A DNA stretch of 64,000 nt from an uncultured Bacilli bacterium. Its GTDB lineage: Bacteria; Bacillota_I; Bacilli_A; RF39; UBA660. Location of the stretch: the NCBI GenBank assembly GCA_934095865.1, contig CAKOKU010000003.1, forward strand, positions 59,901-123,900, read 5' to 3'. Below, piece after piece: positions 59,398 to 64,000 of this stretch. Position numbers and translations under genes: made by a program. Under the pieces are notes generated by a model that was not told the origin of the DNA, made no database searches, and saw only the letters and a list, made by a program, of their open reading frames with translations. The stretch's first letter is position 1. Each line of letters begins with the position of its first letter.

Positions 59398-60594
59398 ATG
59401 TATAGAGAAGATTTTCCTTTTCTTTTTAATAATATAACTTATTTGGATAATGGTGCCACAACTTTAAAACCAATGAGTGTAGTAAAAAAAATCGAAGAAT
59501 ATTATACGGAATATACTGCTAATGCTCATCGTGGCGATTATAAAACTTCATTAAAAGTTGATACTGAATATGAGTTGGCCCGTAATAAAGTACAGAAGTT
59601 TTTAAATGCTAAAAGTAGAAAAGAAATAGTTTTCACTAGTGGTGCGACGGAGTCATTAAATTATGTTGCTACTGGTTTCTTTTCTAATATTTTAGAACCT
59701 AATGATGAAATTTTAATCACGAAGGCTGAACATGCTTCTAACGTTTTACCTTGGTTTCGCCTTGCTAAAGAATTAAATGTCAAAGTTAACTATATTCCTC
59801 TTGATAGTAATCACTATGTAACCTTGGAGAATGTCTTAAAAAGTATTACTCCTCAAACTAAAGTTATTGCTTTAGCACAAGTTACAAATGTGATTGGGGA
59901 TTTGCGACCAATAAAAGAGATAGCAAAGATAGCCCATGAAAGAGGAATATTCCTAGTGGTGGATGGAGCCCAAAGTGTTCCTCACATGAATGTTGACGTT
60001 CAAGACTTAGATTGCGATTTTCTTTGCTTTTCAGCTCATAAAATGTGTGGACCAACTGGTGTAGGCGTTTTATATGGCAAAGAAGAATTATTAGAAAATA
60101 TGGAACCGGTTAATTTAGGTGGTGGAATGAATGAATCATTTGATACCGTTAATGATGTTTATTTAAAAAGCTTACCGACGAGATTAGAAGCTGGAACTCC
60201 AAATATTGCGGGCGTTATTGGGTTAGGAGCTGCGATTGATTATTTAAATAATATAGGCATGGAAAATATTTTAAACCATGAAAGAAAACTAAGAAAATAT
60301 TTAATAGATAAACTATTGACGATTAAACACATAGACATTATAAACATTGAATCAGATACGGGAATTGTTGCTTTTAATGTTGATGGAATTTTTTCCCAAG
60401 ATGTTGCCGTATACTTAGATAAATATAATATTTGTCTTCGTGCTGGTAACCATTGCGCTAAGATTTTAAAAGATGAAGTAGGAGTAAGGAATACTTGTCG
60501 TATCAGTTTGTATTTTTATAATACTAAAGAAGAAATAGATCGTTTAATAGAATTATTAAGTGATAAAGATAGAATATTAAAAGAGATGATATAA
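59398..60594 (+). CDS. sufS: Cysteine desulfurase SufS
   Basis: A 398-residue PLP enzyme of the group II desulfurases. It has Asn-Gly-Ala-Thr-Thr-Leu-Lys-Pro near 20, Lys-Ala-Glu-His-Ala-Ser-Asn, Ser-Ala-His-Lys-Met-Cys-Gly-Pro-Thr-Gly-Val-Gly (PLP lysine near 222) and Arg-Ala-Gly-Asn-His-Cys-Ala (catalytic Cys near 351; usually Gly-His-His-Cys or Gly-Asn-His-Cys). AGGAGG sets the start. It gives sulfur to SufU. Confidence 0.95.
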   Translation: MYREDFPFLFNNITYLDNGATTLKPMSVVKKIEEYYTEYTANAHRGDYKTSLKVDTEYELARNKVQKFLNAKSRKEIVFTSGATESLNYVATGFFSNILEPNDEILITKAEHASNVLPWFRLAKELNVKVNYIPLDSNHYVTLENVLKSITPQTKVIALAQVTNVIGDLRPIKEIAKIAHERGIFLVVDGAQSVPHMNVDVQDLDCDFLCFSAHKMCGPTGVGVLYGKEELLENMEPVNLGGGMNESFDTVNDVYLKSLPTRLEAGTPNIAGVIGLGAAIDYLNNIGMENILNHERKLRKYLIDKLLTIKHIDIINIESDTGIVAFNVDGIFSQDVAVYLDKYNICLRAGNHCAKILKDEVGVRNTCRISLYFYNTKEEIDRLIELLSDKDRILKEMI

Positions 60595-61031
60595 TGGATA
60601 ATGAATTGAGAAGAGAAATTATTATGGATAATTATATGTATCCTTTTCATAAAGAAACACCTAAAGATACAGAAGGGTATGTTAAAGTTAATTCTAATAA
60701 TGAATCTTGTATTGATAATATTGATATTTATATAAAAATAGAAAATGATATTATTAAAGATATTTATTTTAATGGGGAAGCTTGTGCAATTTCAACCTCG
60801 GCAACTTCGGTTATGATAAAACTACTGATGAATAAGAGAATTGATGAGGTTTTAGAACTTTGTGATGCCTACGACGAGATGATTGAATCAGGAAAAGTAA
60901 CTGAAAAATTAGAGGAAGCTATGGCTTATGGTGAAATATATAAGCAACAGAATAGAAAACATTGTGCTTTGTTACCGTGGATTGGTTTAAAAAAGGCCTT
61001 AGAAAAATATCAATCAAAGCAAAATAATTAA
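60594..61031 (+). CDS. sufU: Sulfur carrier/scaffold SufU
   Basis: A 145-residue IscU-like protein overlapping the sufS stop by one base. It has Glu-Ile-Ile-Met-Asp-Asn-Tyr, Asn-Gly-Glu-Ala-Cys-Ala-Ile-Ser-Thr-Ser-Ala-Thr-Ser (first Cys near 64) and Arg-Lys-His-Cys-Ala-Leu-Leu-Pro-Trp (third Cys near 124). One expected Cys/Asp site sits at Asp-Ala-Tyr-Asp. In Firmicutes SufU is the zinc-dependent acceptor of sulfur from SufS. sufB, which usually follows, is absent. Confidence 0.9.
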   Translation: MDNELRREIIMDNYMYPFHKETPKDTEGYVKVNSNNESCIDNIDIYIKIENDIIKDIYFNGEACAISTSATSVMIKLLMNKRIDEVLELCDAYDEMIESGKVTEKLEEAMAYGEIYKQQNRKHCALLPWIGLKKALEKYQSKQNN

Positions 61032-61213
61032 TTGCTTTTATGATTTTAGGCTTGTTGTTTAATAATTATCAGTTTTTGATTTTGAAAATAGAAATTTAAA
61101 AATTTCTTTTAAAGCCAATTTATTATAGGAAAAATTACATAAAAGTAAAATTTGGTTGTATAAAATAAAAAGATATGTTATTATTAAGTAGTCATTGCAA
61201 AGTGACTATTTTT

Positions 61214-61290
61214 GGTCTGTTGGTGAAGTGGCTTAACACATTGCCCTCTCAAGGCAACATTCATGGATTCGAATTCCATACAGACTACCA
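61214..61290 (+). tRNA. tRNA-Glu (anticodon CTC)
   Basis: A full 77-base cloverleaf. Acceptor GGTCTGT pairs with ACAGACT (one G-U), the D arm is GTG/CAC, the anticodon stem TTGCC/GGCAA holds the loop CTCTCAA so the anticodon is CTC, the T arm is ATGGA/TCCAT with loop TTCGAAT, and CCA is encoded. It reads GAG (Glu). The T run of a terminator follows. The 447-base gap between sufU and the next gene holds this tRNA; the rest shows nothing else recognisable. Confidence 0.92.
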
Positions 61291-61302
61291 TATGATAGTA
61301 AA

Positions 61303-61325
61303 GGCTCGTAAATACGAGCTTTTTT
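61303..61325 (+). terminator. Terminator after tRNA-Glu
   Basis: GCTCGT (61304-61309) pairs with ACGAGC (61314-61319) around AAAT and is followed by TTTTTT. Confidence 0.85.
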
Positions 61326-61477
61326 AAATCTTTTAATTTTTAGATAGTTTTTTAAATATGATTATTACATAGCTATTAAATTTTTAATGTTTTACTATTA
61401 GGAAAATAAAACAAATAATTAACATAAAATGTTATAAGTATGATACAATTATATTGATTGAATAGTATGGAGTTTTT

Positions 61478-63847
61478 ATGAAAAAATTTGTTTGGTTTAT
61501 AGTATTAATGTTAATGCCAATTTGGGCACTGGCTGCTGGAATTGAAGACTATTATATAAATGCGACTTTAGAAGATAATGGCGATTTAGTAGTTGAGGAA
61601 TATTTTAAATTGTCAGGAAGTTATAATGGCTTTGATCGTATTATTGATTTTATGAATCCAACTGCTAGTACTTTTAATATTAATGCGTCTTCTTATGGTG
61701 GTAGTACAGTTCATAATGGTAGTGGCTTGGAATTTTTAACTATTGGTTCAGCTAGTGAATATTTTAATGGGAATTTTGCTAATATTGATATTGATACTTT
61801 TAAGGAAAGTACAAGTGCTTCGAAGGGTGATTATGGGGTTTATCAAATAACTTCTACGACTTATAAAGGTAAGACTATTAGAATTTATAATCCATCTTAT
61901 AAGAATAGAGCCTTTTATTTAAAATACCGTTTAAAAAATATGGCGGTGTTATTTAATGATGTTGGCGAGATTGGGTGGAATGTAGTAGGAAATGAATTAA
62001 CAGAATCCATAGAGAATCTAACAATAACGTTGAACTTACCTAATAATGTTAATGAATTAAGAGCTTGGGCTCATGGTCCTCTTAGTGGTTATATTAAAAT
62101 AAACAATAAGACTTCAGTTACTTTTACGGTAACAGACTTAGATGCTGGCGAGACAATTGATGTGAGAAGCGTTTTTGACCCAACCGTTATTAAGAATAGT
62201 ACTAAAAAATATAATGTTAATGCTTTAGATAAAATTTTAGTTTATGAACAAAAGATGGCCGATGATGCAAATGCGAAAAGAGAAGCTTTAGAAAGTGAAA
62301 GAGAAGAGACTGCACGTCTTAATTTAAATACTTTTAAAAATGATATTACTAGGAGTAATTATATAACTGCTCGTAATAGTATTAATATTTTGATTAATGA
62401 AGAAGTAAAAAATAGTCTGTTAGCCGAATTAGAAATATATAAAGAAAAATTAGACAAAATCGAAGAAGAGTATGCCGAAAGTACATTAAATACACTGGAA
62501 AGTAAGCTTAATTTAACTAATTATGAAGAGGCTATGAAAGCAATTAACGTGCTAGATAATGAAACTAAGAAAGAAACATTATTAAATCGATTAGAAGAAT
62601 TATATGTAAAGCTTGAAAATAAAGAAAAGAATAATAATATTCTAAGATGGATTGCTGGCTTGATTACTTTAAGCTTTACAGGTTATGTGGCTAGCAAAAT
62701 TTATAAAAGATATATAAAGGATCCAGATGTTGCATTTACTAATGAATATTTTCGTGAGATTCCTGATGATTCTCGTCCAGAAGATGTTTCATACTTGTTT
62801 AATTATCAGATAATAGATAAAGCTTTATCAGCATCAATTATGGATCTAATTAGAAAAAAAGTAATAACGCAGGAAAAAATAGATAAAAATAATTATGAAC
62901 TTACTTATAATGTTCCAGCAACTCCACTTAGTGAGGTTGAAAATGATATAATTAATTTGATTTTTGATGGAGCATCGACGATTACGACTAAAGAGATGAA
63001 GAGAAAAGCCCGTAGTGCTTATACAAATTTTTTAAGCAAATATAATATATATAAATATGATGCTTTAAAAGTAAGTGAGAAAAAAAGTTATTTTACTAGT
63101 AACTCAAAGGTAGAGTTAGTTTCTGGTAATGTCAAGGTTTTACTTATTATTTTGTTATTTCTTTGCTTTGTACTTAATCCTGGCCTTTTGCTTATTTATA
63201 TTCCTACTGTTGCCATCTATTCAATTGCTAGATTTATTAAGATTAATCAAGAAGATAAAGCACGAATTTTTTATCCAACGGTTTTAGTTATCGGCTTTAT
63301 TTTATCATTAATTTATGCTGGTTATATTTTAATGGCCAAAATATTGTTTCATAATGCCTCAATTGCATTCCTTGTTAATGCTTTAGCTTGTTTAATTGTA
63401 CTAATATGGCTTGGCTGTTCTCATCAAAGAACACCAGAGGGTGCATTAACCTATAAAAAATGGAAAGGTTTAGAAAAGTTTTTAAAAGAATTTGGTTCTT
63501 TTGCAGATAAGGAAGTTCCTGAAATAACTTTGTGGGAACAATATTTAGTTTTTGCTACTTTATTTGGTTGTGCAAAACAGGTTTCAAAGGTTATGGATAT
63601 AAAACTTCAAGAATACAATATGAATGGTTCAACTTTAATGGATGATATGATTACTAATTATTATATTAATGATCTTATTAGTAGTTCAGTCCACGACTCA
63701 CTTGTTTCTGCTAGAAGTGCTCAGGCAGCCGCCAGTAGTGGTAGCAGTAGCGGTGGTGGTTCTTGGTCAAGTGGCTCTGGTGGTGGCGGTGGCTTCTCAT
63801 CAGGCGGTGGTTCGTTTGGTGGCGGCGGAGGCGGCGGTCGCTTCTAA
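61478..63847 (+). CDS. DUF2207-family membrane protein
   Basis: A 789-residue protein. A signal peptide (about 1-20) is followed by the DUF2207 extracellular domain (Tyr-Ile-Asn-Ala-Thr-Leu-Glu-Asp-Asn-Gly-Asp-Leu near 27, Tyr-Arg-Leu-Lys-Asn near 148), a charged coiled-coil region (about 255-385) rich in Glu/Lys that is longer than usual, a membrane helix near 390, a cytoplasmic winged-helix-like part, two or more helices (about 548-660) and a Ser/Gly-rich tail ending in Gly-Gly-Gly-Arg-Phe. Its function is unknown across the family. Confidence 0.85.
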   Translation: MKKFVWFIVLMLMPIWALAAGIEDYYINATLEDNGDLVVEEYFKLSGSYNGFDRIIDFMNPTASTFNINASSYGGSTVHNGSGLEFLTIGSASEYFNGNFANIDIDTFKESTSASKGDYGVYQITSTTYKGKTIRIYNPSYKNRAFYLKYRLKNMAVLFNDVGEIGWNVVGNELTESIENLTITLNLPNNVNELRAWAHGPLSGYIKINNKTSVTFTVTDLDAGETIDVRSVFDPTVIKNSTKKYNVNALDKILVYEQKMADDANAKREALESEREETARLNLNTFKNDITRSNYITARNSINILINEEVKNSLLAELEIYKEKLDKIEEEYAESTLNTLESKLNLTNYEEAMKAINVLDNETKKETLLNRLEELYVKLENKEKNNNILRWIAGLITLSFTGYVASKIYKRYIKDPDVAFTNEYFREIPDDSRPEDVSYLFNYQIIDKALSASIMDLIRKKVITQEKIDKNNYELTYNVPATPLSEVENDIINLIFDGASTITTKEMKRKARSAYTNFLSKYNIYKYDALKVSEKKSYFTSNSKVELVSGNVKVLLIILLFLCFVLNPGLLLIYIPTVAIYSIARFIKINQEDKARIFYPTVLVIGFILSLIYAGYILMAKILFHNASIAFLVNALACLIVLIWLGCSHQRTPEGALTYKKWKGLEKFLKEFGSFADKEVPEITLWEQYLVFATLFGCAKQVSKVMDIKLQEYNMNGSTLMDDMITNYYINDLISSSVHDSLVSARSAQAAASSGSSSGGGSWSSGSGGGGGFSSGGGSFGGGGGGGRF

Positions 63848-63860
63848 ATTATGAAAATAA

Positions 63861-63893
63861 AAAATCACGATTTTGAATTTCGTGATTTTTTTT
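63861..63893 (+). terminator. Terminator after the DUF2207 gene
   Basis: AAAATCACGA (63861-63870) and TCGTGATTTT (63880-63889) form a ten-base stem, followed by more T residues. Confidence 0.85.
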
Positions 63894-63903
63894 GTATATT
63901 GAA

Positions 63904-63926
63904 AACCCCCAGATAGTCTGGGAGTT
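63904..63926. repeat. GC-rich hairpin near window end
   Basis: AACCCCCAGA (63904-63913) and TCTGGGAGTT (63917-63926) pair at nine of ten positions around TAG. It lies in a short noncoding stretch before the window edge. It could be a subterminal hairpin of a mobile element beginning outside the window or a terminator for a gene on the minus strand. Confidence 0.4.
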
Positions 63927-64000
63927 CCGTTTAGCTTTAGCGATGAGTATTCAATATTAAAATCTCCTTTGCTATAATATATTAAGCGGTCTGGAAACTG

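Noticed and set aside
1..64000. CRISPR arrays
   Set aside because: No regularly spaced direct repeats or cas genes were seen; the only tandem repeats are coding repeats in the endolysin.

Overview
The window is AT-rich, tightly packed bacterial chromosome. TGA acts as a normal stop codon (for example at 2457-2459 and 4265-4267), so this is not a code-4 mycoplasma. The genes are Gram-positive in type: GpsB beside a type B RNase P RNA, a CpsBCD-type phosphoregulatory module, a sortase, SufCDSU, a RecU-PBP1 pair, a T-box leader and the comEC-holA order. I infer an uncultured, probably gut-associated member of the Bacilli/Firmicutes with a fairly small genome. The exact lineage cannot be read from this sequence.

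Bases 1-11,990 are the right end of a siphovirus-type prophage: tape measure (cut by the window edge), distal tail, tail-associated protein, DUF859-like structural protein, a small baseplate-like protein, a C-type-lectin-like tail protein whose 3' end has the signature of a diversity-generating retroelement (DGR) variable repeat, a DGR-type reverse transcriptase, a tail-assembly-like protein, a coiled-coil membrane protein, a holin and a CHAP endolysin with three CW_7-like repeats. Two small minus-strand genes follow. The phage ends inside comEC: only the 3' metallo-beta-lactamase part of comEC remains (11,987-12,586), and holA follows.

Bases 12.6-23.2 kb hold housekeeping genes: holA, yqeG, yqeH, mutL, miaA, a small P-loop kinase-like gene, a very short alaS, then a T-box leader (specifier read as AAC, Asn) in front of an archaeal-type aspartyl-tRNA synthetase gene and asnS. 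A minus-strand block (23.2-26.6 kb) carries a lone VirD4/TraG-like ATPase, a MerR regulator, a Cys-rich membrane protein, a HIT protein and an orphan gene.

Bases 27.4-42.7 kb are a surface polysaccharide region: priming sugar transferase, three GT2 enzymes, a TupA-like ATP-grasp protein, a GT4 enzyme, flippase, polymerase, UDP-sugar dehydrogenase, a sortase with a probable substrate, a VanZ-domain protein and a CpsC/CpsD/CpsB module. A HEPN-like gene sits near its start. A degenerate ADP-ribosylglycohydrolase follows. Next comes a roughly 258-nt structured RNA (43,786-44,043) with its own promoter and terminator, an alternative closing stem and a perfect 7-nt loop-loop complement; I recognise no known RNA family in it.

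Bases 44.1-64 kb contain an ABC exporter with a thioredoxin-like partner, gpsB-rnpB, rodZ-like, pgsA, murC, a VanY-type carboxypeptidase, a DUF975/CmpB-like membrane protein, PBP1-recU on the minus strand, a sufC-sufD-sufS-sufU cluster without sufB, a tRNA-Glu(CTC) and a DUF2207 membrane protein.

The most interesting items are the structured RNA near 43.8-44.0 kb, the DGR cassette without a visible template repeat, the comEC-disrupting prophage, the reduced AlaRS, and the pseudo-ADP-ribosylglycohydrolase beside the unknown RNA.
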